From Flavobacteriales bacterium (GTDB taxonomy: Bacteria; Bacteroidota; Bacteroidia; Flavobacteriales_F; PHOS-HE28): a stretch of 64,000 nucleotides of DNA. Location of the stretch: contig JADJTW010000031.1 of NCBI GenBank assembly GCA_016710965.1, positions 620,001 to 684,000 of the forward strand, read 5' to 3'. The notes beneath the pieces are model-generated. The model was given only the letters and a program-made list of their open reading frames with translations. It did no database searches and was not told where the DNA came from. Position 1 is the first letter of the stretch. Every line of letters begins with the position of its first letter. A program made the position numbers and the translations under genes. Shown one piece after another: positions 38,281 through 44,764 of the stretch.

Positions 38281-39439
38281 ATGCCCTTCTACCACGCCCT
38301 CGGCAACATCCCGCACAAGCGGCACACCCAGCACAAGAGCCCAGAAGGCAGCGTTCTACTACGAGCAGCTCTTCGGCACCGTGGGCTTCGATGGCATGAG
38401 CTCCTTGCTCTACCACGTGCACCGCCCTACGCAGGTGAAGGAGATCGTGGGCGCGAAGGACGTTGCACCCAAGATCGCCATCGAGAAGAACATGCGCTCC
38501 TTGCGTCTGCACGGCTTCAACGTGGCGCCGGTGGCCGATCATTTGGAAAGCCGCAAGGCGATCCTGGTGAACAGCGACGTGAGCATCATCCTCTCCGCTC
38601 CCACCGCCAAAAAGGTCGAGTACTTCTACAAGAACGCCGACTGCGATGAGATGATCTTCATCCACAAGGGCAGCGGCAAACTGCGCACCTTCCTCGGCAC
38701 CATCGAGTTCGCATACGGCGATTACCTGCTGATCCCACGCGGCATGATCTACACGCTGGAGTTCGACAGCGCGGACAACCGCCACTTCATCGTCGAGAGC
38801 CACCACCCACTCTACACACCGAAGCGCTACCGCAACTGGTTCGGGCAACTGCTGGAGCACTCGCCCTATTGCGAGCGCGACATCCGTCGGCCAAAGGATC
38901 TGGAGACGCACGACGCGAAGGGCGACTTCCGCATGCTGATCAAGAAGCAGGGCATGCTGCACGAGATGATCTACGCCACGCATCCGTTCGACGTGGTGGG
39001 CTGGGACGGCTACAACTACCCCTACGCCTTCAGCATCCACGACTTCGAGCCGATCACCGGCCGCGTACACCAGCCGCCGCCCGTACACCAGACTTTCGAG
39101 ACCAAGGCCTTCGTGGTGTGCAGCTTCTGCCCGCGCCTGTACGACTATCACCCGCTGAGCATCCCCGCGCCGTACAACCACAGCAACATCGACAGCGATG
39201 AGGTGCTGTACTACGTGGACGGCGATTTCATGAGCCGCAACGACGTGGCCGCCGGGCACATCAGCTTGCATCCGGCGGGCATCCCGCACGGGCCGCACCC
39301 CGGCGCCATGGAGCGCAGCATCGGCAAGACGAAGACCGATGAGCTGGCCGTGATGGTGGACACCTTCAAGCCGCTGCAGATCACCGAAGAGGCATTGAAG
39401 ATCGACGACGGGAAGTACTACAAGTCGTGGTTGGAGTGA
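38281..39439 (+). CDS. hmgA: Homogentisate 1,2-dioxygenase (frame broken near the start)
   Basis: About 385 aa if repaired. The enzyme opens the ring of homogentisate in tyrosine breakdown and uses Fe(II). The ATG at 38281 encodes PFYHALGNIPHKRHTQHKS, the conserved N-terminus. The rest (FYYEQLFGTVGFDGMSSLLY onward) lies in the next frame, so one extra base at about 38351-38354 (GCGTTC) breaks the gene. The body is complete, with RGMIYTLEF, PAPYNHSNIDSDEVLYY (candidate His/Glu iron ligands) and HPAGIPHGPHPG (His ligand), and ends at SWLE. The intact remainder argues for a sequencing indel rather than an old pseudogene. Confidence 0.88.
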
Positions 39440-39449
39440 TGATTGCCCG

Positions 39450-39469
39450 CCCTGAGCGGAGTCGAAGGG
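39450..39469. repeat. Dispersed 20-mer CCCTGAGCGGAGTCGAAGGG
   Basis: An imperfect dyad motif that, from memory, recurs in many unrelated bacterial genomes near gene ends. It lies just after hmgA, next to repeat copy A. Confidence 0.4.
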
Positions 39470-39470
39470 T

Positions 39471-39560
39471 GGACGTGCCCCTCTCGCAAAGCCTAGGGGT
39501 CGGGCTCCCAGTAGTCCTCGCTGCGCTGCGGGCTACGGTGCTCTATCCCTCACGCGAAAG
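39471..39560 (-). repeat. Dispersed repeat, copy A (inverted)
   Basis: On the minus strand it reads TTCGCGTGAGGGAT, then GCCCGACCCCTAGGC, TTTGCGAGAGGGGCACGTCC. The same blocks in the same order occur in copy C at 41036-41132. The spacing is similar and the middle part diverges. Confidence 0.65.
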
Positions 39561-39571
39561 TCCTGTATCGT

Positions 39572-39580
39572 TAACTTCGG
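39572..39580 (+). promoter_or_regulatory. Candidate -7 box for the 39.6-kb lipoprotein
   Basis: TAACTTCGG, 26 nt before the ATG at 39607; fits the local TAnnTTCG pattern. Confidence 0.35.
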
Positions 39581-39606
39581 CGTACACAAGGCATTCGCCA
39601 CGAGAC

Positions 39607-40338
39607 ATGAAGCCTGTCTACTTGCTCGCATGTGCCGTCGTCGTGACTGCCTGCTCAATGGATACACCTTCATCACGGAGCACGAGCAATCAAACTGACA
39701 CGACTGGTTTCACCTCCGTTCGCGACGATAGTGTGAGGTACGTCAACGCGGACAGTTCTGACCGTGCAAGGTCGCCGGACAGCTTGATTGTGGTACTCGC
39801 CGGTCTGGTCGATTCACTAGGCCATGTTTCTGACACAGCACGGCTCAAGGCCGTGAGTTTCTATATGGATTTGAAGGTGGCAAGTGTTCGATGGTTCGAC
39901 GGCCGGGCATACTACCAGATGCAAGATCCATTGAACAACGTGCGCCACTGGAATCATCATGCTTGGTTCGAACAGGAGCAACCGATCGACACATCGCGGA
40001 AGAATGATACTCGGGATGCTTGGGGTTACTTCTATCGCGACACCATCGCTCCAAAGAACGTCTCGGATGGAGCAATCCTCGTCTGGAGAATGAGTTCTCC
40101 TGAAGCGGCAAAGGGTTGGTTGGAGGTGTTCCGGAACGGATATCCTCTGCCATATTTCAATACAATGCCGCACTACATGGTAGTTGAAGATCGGCTTGAT
40201 CGTAGTCAATGCTCGAGCGATGATCTTCCAGCTACGAACAGGTGCAGATGTACAAGCTCCTGCTCTCCCGATTTCGGCCATCGTCGCACTTCACGGCCGC
40301 GAAACTGTAGCTGCGAACCGGGTAGGCATTCCGCGTGA
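39607..40338 (+). CDS. Predicted lipoprotein of unknown function (3' end frame-shifted)
   Basis: About 244 aa as read. The signal MKPVYLLACAVVVTAC gives a lipobox at Cys16, followed by a Ser/Thr-rich linker (SSRSTSNQTDTTGFTS). The domain ARLKAVSFYMDLKVASVRWF ... GWLEVFRNGYPLPYF is not recognised. After about residue 195 (MVVEDRL) the frame becomes Cys/Ser/Arg-rich in a way that looks like a wrong frame. The alternative frame gives LIVVNARAMIFQLRTGADVQ and stops at 40369, so a one-base indel near 40190 is likely. The base composition is lower in GC than the neighbours, a hint of foreign origin. Confidence 0.6.
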   Translation: MKPVYLLACAVVVTACSMDTPSSRSTSNQTDTTGFTSVRDDSVRYVNADSSDRARSPDSLIVVLAGLVDSLGHVSDTARLKAVSFYMDLKVASVRWFDGRAYYQMQDPLNNVRHWNHHAWFEQEQPIDTSRKNDTRDAWGYFYRDTIAPKNVSDGAILVWRMSSPEAAKGWLEVFRNGYPLPYFNTMPHYMVVEDRLDRSQCSSDDLPATNRCRCTSSCSPDFGHRRTSRPRNCSCEPGRHSA

Positions 40339-40381
40339 GGGATTGGACCGGAAAGCCCGTAGGCCGTAATCCGGCTGAGGG
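40328..40381 (+). repeat. Dispersed repeat, copy B (partial)
   Basis: It shares CGCGTGAGGGATTG, ACCGGAAAGCCCG and GTAATCC(A/G)GC with copy C and lacks the second half. It lies directly upstream of the toxin-antitoxin pair and overlaps the end of the lipoprotein's alternative frame. Confidence 0.65.
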
Positions 40382-40424
40382 TCGAGCGGCGGACGATGGG
40401 TTGGTCGACGACTTCGAGTTGATC

Positions 40425-40433
40425 TAACTTCGC
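40425..40433 (+). promoter_or_regulatory. Candidate -7 box for the toxin-antitoxin operon
   Basis: TAACTTCGC, 3 nt before the ATG of the antitoxin gene. Confidence 0.45.
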
Positions 40434-40436
40434 ACT

Positions 40437-40643
40437 ATGTCCACCGCCGACCTTCTGGTGAAGATCAACGGGCTGCCCGAAGACCTGCGCAAGCAGGTAA
40501 CGGACTTCATTGATGCGCTCCTGAAGCGTGCGCCGAAGCCAGAACCGAAGCAAAAGCGCATTCCGTTCGGCAAGTTCAAGGGCAAGGTCAAAATGGCGAG
40601 CGATTTCGACGCGCCATTGGACGATCTCAAGGATTACATGTGA
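40437..40643 (+). CDS. VapB-like antitoxin (DUF2281-type)
   Basis: 68 aa. The N-terminal helix MSTADLLVKINGLPEDLRKQ is followed by a basic middle (PKPEPKQKRIPFGKFKGK) and an acidic tail (MASDFDAPLDDLKDYM), the layout of DUF2281 antitoxins in which the C-terminal tail fills the toxin active site. Its stop overlaps the start of the PIN toxin gene (ATGTGATG). It probably represses its own operon; no obvious operator was seen besides repeat copy B. Confidence 0.85.
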   Translation: MSTADLLVKINGLPEDLRKQVTDFIDALLKRAPKPEPKQKRIPFGKFKGKVKMASDFDAPLDDLKDYM

Positions 40644-41029
40644 TGAACGTCCTTGTGGACACGCACATCCTGCTCTGGGCGTGGAGCGGGGATAGTCGGC
40701 TGTCCAAGGCGCAAAGGGATCTGCTCATGGCGCAAGAGGTGCGGGCGTTCGTGAGCATCGTATCGCTGTGGGAGATCGCGATCAAGACCTCCGTAGGCAA
40801 GCTGGAACTGAAAGCGCCCCTGGAAGAGCTTGTTGCCTCCTTGCCCGAGTTCCAATTCGAGTTACTGCCGCTCCGTATGGAACACATCAGCTCTGTCGGG
40901 AACCTTCCCCTCCATCACCGTGATCCTTTCGACCGTATGCTGATCGCCCAAGCGAAGCACGAAAGCATGCACCTGCTATCGGCGGATCCGCACTTCGGGG
41001 CTTACGGGGTTCCGCTGATCAGCGTGTAG
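40643..41029 (+). CDS. VapC-like PIN-domain toxin
   Basis: 128 aa. PIN-domain ribonuclease: VDTHILLWAW supplies the first catalytic Asp, SIVSLWEIAIK the Glu, HRDPFDRMLIAQA the conserved Asp pair and LLSADPHFGAYG the last acidic residue. As a type II toxin it is expected to cut a specific RNA unless bound by the upstream antitoxin. The start is ATG at 40643; a GTG at 40640 is also in frame. Direct copies of a dispersed repeat lie on both sides of the pair. Confidence 0.9.
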   Translation: MNVLVDTHILLWAWSGDSRLSKAQRDLLMAQEVRAFVSIVSLWEIAIKTSVGKLELKAPLEELVASLPEFQFELLPLRMEHISSVGNLPLHHRDPFDRMLIAQAKHESMHLLSADPHFGAYGVPLISV

Positions 41030-41035
41030 GACGCC

Positions 41036-41132
41036 ATTCGCGTGAGGGATTGTACCGGAAAGCCCGGAGGATGGTAATCCAGCCGAGGACTTGGAGGGGA
41101 AAGCCCGACCCGAGGCTTTGCGAGGGGCACGC
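41036..41132 (+). repeat. Dispersed repeat, copy C (full)
   Basis: About 97 bp: TTCGCGTGAGGGATTG, ACCGGAAAGCCCG, GCCGAGGAC, AAGCCCGACCCGAGGC, TTTGCGAGGGGCACGCCC. It starts 7 nt after the toxin stop. It is homologous to copy B (first half, direct) and copy A (whole, inverted). Confidence 0.7.
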
Positions 41133-41192
41133 CCAACTGACCAGCATCATTAACACGCCCAAGAAATCACCGAACTTTGGAGCAAGAAGTAC

Positions 41193-41212
41193 GGGCGCGA
41201 AATTTCGCGCCC
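41193..41212. promoter_or_regulatory. 20-bp perfect palindrome upstream of hppD
   Basis: GGGCGCGAAATTTCGCGCCC, 16 nt before the hppD ATG, identical to the copy before hmgA. The sequence AACTTTGG 11 nt upstream could be part of the promoter, which would place the palindrome near or just after the transcription start. Confidence 0.7.
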
Positions 41213-41228
41213 CAACAAGACCACGCCC

Positions 41229-42368
41229 ATGGCCATTGAAAGCGCAACCCCGGACCTGAAGAAAGTCGTGGCAGGAGCCGCCGACTTCCTCCCGCTCCTC
41301 GGCACCGACTACATCGAACTGTACGTCGGCAACGCCAAGCAGAGCGCGCACTTCTACAAGACGGCCTTCGGCTTCCAGAGCCTGGCCTACGCGGGTTTGG
41401 AGACCGGCGTGAAGGACCGCAGCAGTTTCGTGCTGGTGCAGGACAAGATCCGCCTGGTGCTGACCACACCGCTGACGAAGGAGAACCCGATCAACGATCA
41501 CCTGCGCGAGCACGGCGACGGCGTGAAGGTGATCGCGCTGTGGGTGGACGATGCGCGCAAGGCATGGGAAGAGACCACGAAGCGCGGCGCGGTGAGCTAC
41601 TTCGAGCCGATGACGGAGAAGGACGCCGATGGCGAAGTGGTGAAGAGCGGCATCAAGCTGTACGGCGACACGGTACACATCTTCGTGGAGCGCAAGAACT
41701 ACCACGGCACCTTCCTGCCGGGCTACAAGCCGTGGAAGAGCGCCTACAACCCACCGACCGCCGGCCTGAAGTACGTGGACCACATGGTGGCGAACGTGGG
41801 TTGGAACCAGATGAACAAGTGGGTGAAGTTCTACGAGGAGGTGATGGGCTTCGCGAACGTGCTGAGCTTCGACGACAAGGACATCAGCACGGAGTACAGC
41901 GCGCTGATGAGCAAGGTGATGAGCAACGGCAACGGCCGCATCAAGTTCCCGATCAACGAGCCCGCCGAAGGCAAGAAGAAGAGCCAGGTGGAGGAGTACC
42001 TCGACTTCTACAACGGCGAAGGCGTGCAGCACATCGCCATCGCCACGGACGACATTGTGAAGAGCGTGCGCGACCTGATGGCGCGCGGTGTCGACTTCCT
42101 GAAAGTGCCTTCCTCGTACTACGTTGGATTGCTTGATCGCGTGGGTCCGATCGATGAGGACCTCGGCCCGTTGAGCGATCTGGGCATCCTGGTGGACCGC
42201 GACGACGAGGGCTATCTGTTACAGCTCTTCACCAAGCCGGTGGAGGACCGCCCGACGATGTTCTTCGAGATCATCCAGCGCAAGGGAGCGAAGAGCTTCG
42301 GCAAGGGGAACTTCAAGGCGCTGTTCGAGGCGATCGAAAGGGAGCAGGAGGCGAGAGGGACGTTGTGA
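41229..42368 (+). CDS. hppD: 4-hydroxyphenylpyruvate dioxygenase
   Basis: 379 aa. Converts 4-hydroxyphenylpyruvate to homogentisate, the step before HmgA in tyrosine catabolism. Two vicinal-oxygen-chelate halves are visible. Iron ligands are in VDHMVANVG (His), VQHIAIATDD (His) and RPTMFFEIIQR (Glu), and the C-terminal RKGAKSFGKGNFKALFEAIE gate helix is intact. The 3' end (42178-42368) is duplicated, with mostly silent differences, at 43783-43973, and a shorter remnant lies at 53215-53270. Probably co-regulated with hmgA through the shared palindrome. Confidence 0.96.
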   Translation: MAIESATPDLKKVVAGAADFLPLLGTDYIELYVGNAKQSAHFYKTAFGFQSLAYAGLETGVKDRSSFVLVQDKIRLVLTTPLTKENPINDHLREHGDGVKVIALWVDDARKAWEETTKRGAVSYFEPMTEKDADGEVVKSGIKLYGDTVHIFVERKNYHGTFLPGYKPWKSAYNPPTAGLKYVDHMVANVGWNQMNKWVKFYEEVMGFANVLSFDDKDISTEYSALMSKVMSNGNGRIKFPINEPAEGKKKSQVEEYLDFYNGEGVQHIAIATDDIVKSVRDLMARGVDFLKVPSSYYVGLLDRVGPIDEDLGPLSDLGILVDRDDEGYLLQLFTKPVEDRPTMFFEIIQRKGAKSFGKGNFKALFEAIEREQEARGTL

Positions 42369-42383
42369 GCGCGTAGAACCAAA

Positions 42384-42521
42384 ATGTCGCGGAGCATTCA
42401 CGTCACTCGCAAGAGCGTCAAAGGCCTTTCTAAGAAAGAGGTCGATGAACAGGCGGATGATCCCAATTCGGACTTGCGCCAATTGGCACGGAAATCCGCG
42501 CTGAAGAAGTCCGTCAAGTAG
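42384..42521 (+). CDS. 45-aa lysine-rich small protein downstream of hppD
   Basis: Reads MSRSIHVTRKSVKGLSKKEV, then DEQADDPNSDLRQLARKSAL and KKSVK, 15 nt after the hppD stop. It is highly charged, helical and without a signal, and too short for the usual ORF cutoff. The clean start, the composition and the ordered 'DPNSDL' turn between two basic helices support a real gene. Its role is unknown; it could be a nucleic-acid-binding or antitoxin-like peptide. It begins the segment that separates hppD from its duplicated 3' ends. Confidence 0.55.
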   Translation: MSRSIHVTRKSVKGLSKKEVDEQADDPNSDLRQLARKSALKKSVK

Positions 42522-42548
42522 GCGTGTAATAAGAAGTGAACTTCGCGG

Positions 42549-43652
42549 TCAGAGAGCCGGCCAAGGCCCGTTCCTCCTCACATTGATGAACGCGCCGCCT
42601 TCGAGCCGATAGAGCCCACCACCACCACCGACCCAGATCCGGCCTTTGGTATCCTCCATTACGGTCTGCACGGCACCCACGCCGAGGCCTTCCTTCTTGG
42701 CGTAATTGGAGAATGTGCGGCCATTGTAGCGATACACGCCATAGCCCTCCGAGGAGAACCAGACGTCGCCGCGACTATCCACACGCATGGTCCAGACCTC
42801 ATCGTTGCCAATGGCCCCGTTCGCGGTGCTATAGTTGGTGAACCCGTGGCCGTCGTACCGGCTCACGCCGCCGTTCATGGTACTGATCCACATGTTGCCT
42901 TGCTTGTCCTGCACGATGCATACTACTTCGTTATCGCACAGTCCATCCGCCGTGGTGAATCGGGTGAACGTCTTGCCGTCATACTTACAGACGCCCTCGC
43001 CACGCGAACCGAACCACATATTCCCTTGCGCATCCTGCAGCATGGCCGCCACGTGCTTCAACTCGGTGGCGGAGTCCGGCTTGAGGACATCGAACACCGG
43101 AATGGGAAAGGCGGTGAACGTGCTTCCATTGAAGCGACATGCCCCTGCGCTGTTGCCAGCCCAGATGACCCCGTTGCGATCCATCAACAGGCACGCCGCC
43201 CCATCAGCCCCAAGCCCGTCCTTCGAGGTATAGGTTGTGATCGATCGGCCATCATACCTGGACACGCCGCCTCTGGTGGCGAACCACATGTTCCCTTTCC
43301 GGTCCTCCATGATCCCGAGCACCTGCGTTCCTGCCAAGCCTTCGTTGGTGGAGAAATAGGTGAGGTGTGTACCATCGTATCTGCAAACACCATCGGTATT
43401 GGAGCCGAACCAGAGATGTCCACTGCTGTCTTGGAAGATCCGCCTCACGTACTCGCTGATCTGTGAAGTATCGGGCGTTGCCACCCGGCCTAGTTGCTGG
43501 GCCACCTGTTCCGGTACCCCGTCATTCCCCGGTGCCATCGCTGCATGTGGGGTCGCAGTGGATCCGGCGCGGTTGCCACAAGAACTCAGTAGAACGAGCG
43601 AGGCAAGACACAGTCCGAAGAGACGCGGTACGGATGATCGTTTCATGTGCAT
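42549..43652 (-). CDS. Propeller-repeat lipoprotein (two-component-regulator type)
   Basis: 367 aa. The lipoprotein signal LFGLCLASLVLLSSC is followed by at least seven repeats of the Reg_prop type (DSSGHLWFGSNTDGVCRYDG, DRKGNMWFATRGGVSRYDGR, DKQGNMWISTMNGGVSRYDG, DTKGRIWVGGGGGLYRLEGG), each with an intervening 'FTTADGL' strand. These form the sensor propellers of hybrid two-component systems, but no kinase or membrane helix is attached here. It may be a separate ligand-binding component anchored in the envelope. The open frame continues to 43748; the start is chosen for the signal. It lies between hppD and the duplicated hppD end. Confidence 0.85.
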   Translation of the reverse strand: MHMKRSSVPRLFGLCLASLVLLSSCGNRAGSTATPHAAMAPGNDGVPEQVAQQLGRVATPDTSQISEYVRRIFQDSSGHLWFGSNTDGVCRYDGTHLTYFSTNEGLAGTQVLGIMEDRKGNMWFATRGGVSRYDGRSITTYTSKDGLGADGAACLLMDRNGVIWAGNSAGACRFNGSTFTAFPIPVFDVLKPDSATELKHVAAMLQDAQGNMWFGSRGEGVCKYDGKTFTRFTTADGLCDNEVVCIVQDKQGNMWISTMNGGVSRYDGHGFTNYSTANGAIGNDEVWTMRVDSRGDVWFSSEGYGVYRYNGRTFSNYAKKEGLGVGAVQTVMEDTKGRIWVGGGGGLYRLEGGAFINVRRNGPWPAL

Positions 43653-43782
43653 GAGGGCAATGGACAGAAAATGATCGGTTTGGTCTTTCTTGGATCTCGT
43701 TTGGCCGAAGGTAGCTGCGGCGGATCTCGGTGGACTCTCGTCTCCCAACCGAACAGACTATCACACCTCCCGCTGCTCATCG

Positions 43783-43973
43783 AGCTCGGCATCCTGGTGG
43801 ACCGCGACGACGAAGGCTACCTGCTACAGCTCTTCAGCAAACCGGTGGAGGACCGCCCCACGATGTTCTTCGAGATCATCCAGCGCAAGGGCGCGAAGAG
43901 CTTCGGCAAGGGCAACTTCAAGGCGCTGTTCGAGGCGATCGAACGGGAGCAGGAGGCGAGGGGGACGCTCTAG
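43783..43973 (+). pseudogene. Duplicated 3' end of hppD (diverged copy)
   Basis: Encodes LGILVDRDDEGYLLQLFSKP ... FKALFEAIEREQEARGTL, the last about 62 codons of hppD. By eye it differs from 42178-42368 at about 13 positions in the coding part plus the stop codon (TAG for TGA), with one amino-acid change (Thr to Ser). Nearly all changes are silent, so this piece evolved as part of a working gene before being placed here. It has no promoter or start of its own. Confidence 0.85.
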
Positions 43974-44068
43974 GCGTCTGCCACGAGCCAACTACACCTA
44001 AAGCCCGCATACTCGATCGGCCAACGTGTATGCCGAACGGATACAGGAAGGTGGTTCTGACGGAACCA

Positions 44069-44707
44069 TCACACCAGCCCCTCCCGCAGCGCAAGGCTCA
44101 CCGCGCTGGCCACCGAGCGCACCTGCAGCTTCTCATAGATGCGCGTGACGTGTGAGTTCACCGTAGCGTAAGAGATGGAGCAGCGCTCCGCGATCTTCTT
44201 GTAGGTGAGGCCGTCCACCAAGAGGCGCAGGATCTCCAGCTCGCGATCGCTCAATTCGAAGTCGGATGTCCTGCTGCTGATGCGGCCGCGCTTGTTGAAG
44301 AAGGACAGCACCTTGCGCGCGATGGTGGGCGTCATCGGCGCACCACCCGCCACCACTTCCTGTATGCTCTCCAACACCTTCTTCGGTGTGCTCTGCTTCA
44401 GGAGGTAACCGTCGGCACCGGCCAGGATGGAGGCGAAGACCTTGTCGTCGTCCTCGAACACCGTCTGCATAAGGATGCGGACCTTGGGGAATTGTTTGCG
44501 GATCAATTCCACGCCCGCGATGCCATTCACGTGGGGCATGTCGATGTCCATGAGCACCACATCGGGCTCCGTCTCGGCGACGTGGCGCAACACATCGCGG
44601 CAGTCCTCGAACTGGCCCACACAGGTCATGTCCGGTGCGGTATCGACGAGCAGGGCAAGCCCTTCGCGGCGATCGCGGTTGTCATCGAAAACGGCGACCC
44701 TCAACAT
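44069..44707 (-). CDS. LuxR/NarL-type response regulator
   Basis: 212 aa. The receiver domain has acidic pocket FDDN, phospho-acceptor in VVLMDIDMPHVNG and conserved K in GYLLKQSTP. The C-terminal LuxR helix-turn-helix is LSDRELEILRLLVDGLTYKK ... SYATVNSHVTRIYEKLQV. It pairs with the histidine kinase gene directly upstream on the same strand (54 nt spacer). A TAGCTTCGC box 6 nt before the ATG and a 22-bp near-palindrome at 44743-44764 suggest its own promoter and autoregulation. Confidence 0.93.
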   Translation of the reverse strand: MLRVAVFDDNRDRREGLALLVDTAPDMTCVGQFEDCRDVLRHVAETEPDVVLMDIDMPHVNGIAGVELIRKQFPKVRILMQTVFEDDDKVFASILAGADGYLLKQSTPKKVLESIQEVVAGGAPMTPTIARKVLSFFNKRGRISSRTSDFELSDRELEILRLLVDGLTYKKIAERCSISYATVNSHVTRIYEKLQVRSVASAVSLALREGLV

Positions 44708-44713
44708 CTGCTG

Positions 44714-44722
44714 GCGAAGCTA
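44714..44722 (-). promoter_or_regulatory. Candidate -7 box for the response regulator
   Basis: TAGCTTCGC on the minus strand, 6 nt before the ATG at 44707. Confidence 0.45.
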
Positions 44723-44742
44723 CCAGTGAGGAACGGGGGCCG

Positions 44743-44764
44743 GTTCATTGGAACCAATGGATCA
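44743..44764. promoter_or_regulatory. 22-bp near-palindrome, copy 1 (upstream of response regulator)
   Basis: The core CATTGG-AA-CCAATG lies in a 22-bp block found again, inverted, at 47956-47977. It overlaps the kinase stop codon and sits 21-42 nt upstream of the regulator's -7 box, where a transcription factor would act. Confidence 0.65.

Noticed and set aside
40437..41029. Larger defence island around the toxin-antitoxin pair
   Set aside because: Neighbours are tyrosine catabolism genes and a lipoprotein; no restriction, retron, CBASS or similar genes are visible.
43647..43973. 108-codon open frame ending like HppD
   Set aside because: Only the last about 62 codons are hppD-derived; the beginning overlaps the lipoprotein promoter region and shows no coding character. 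Treated as a remnant.
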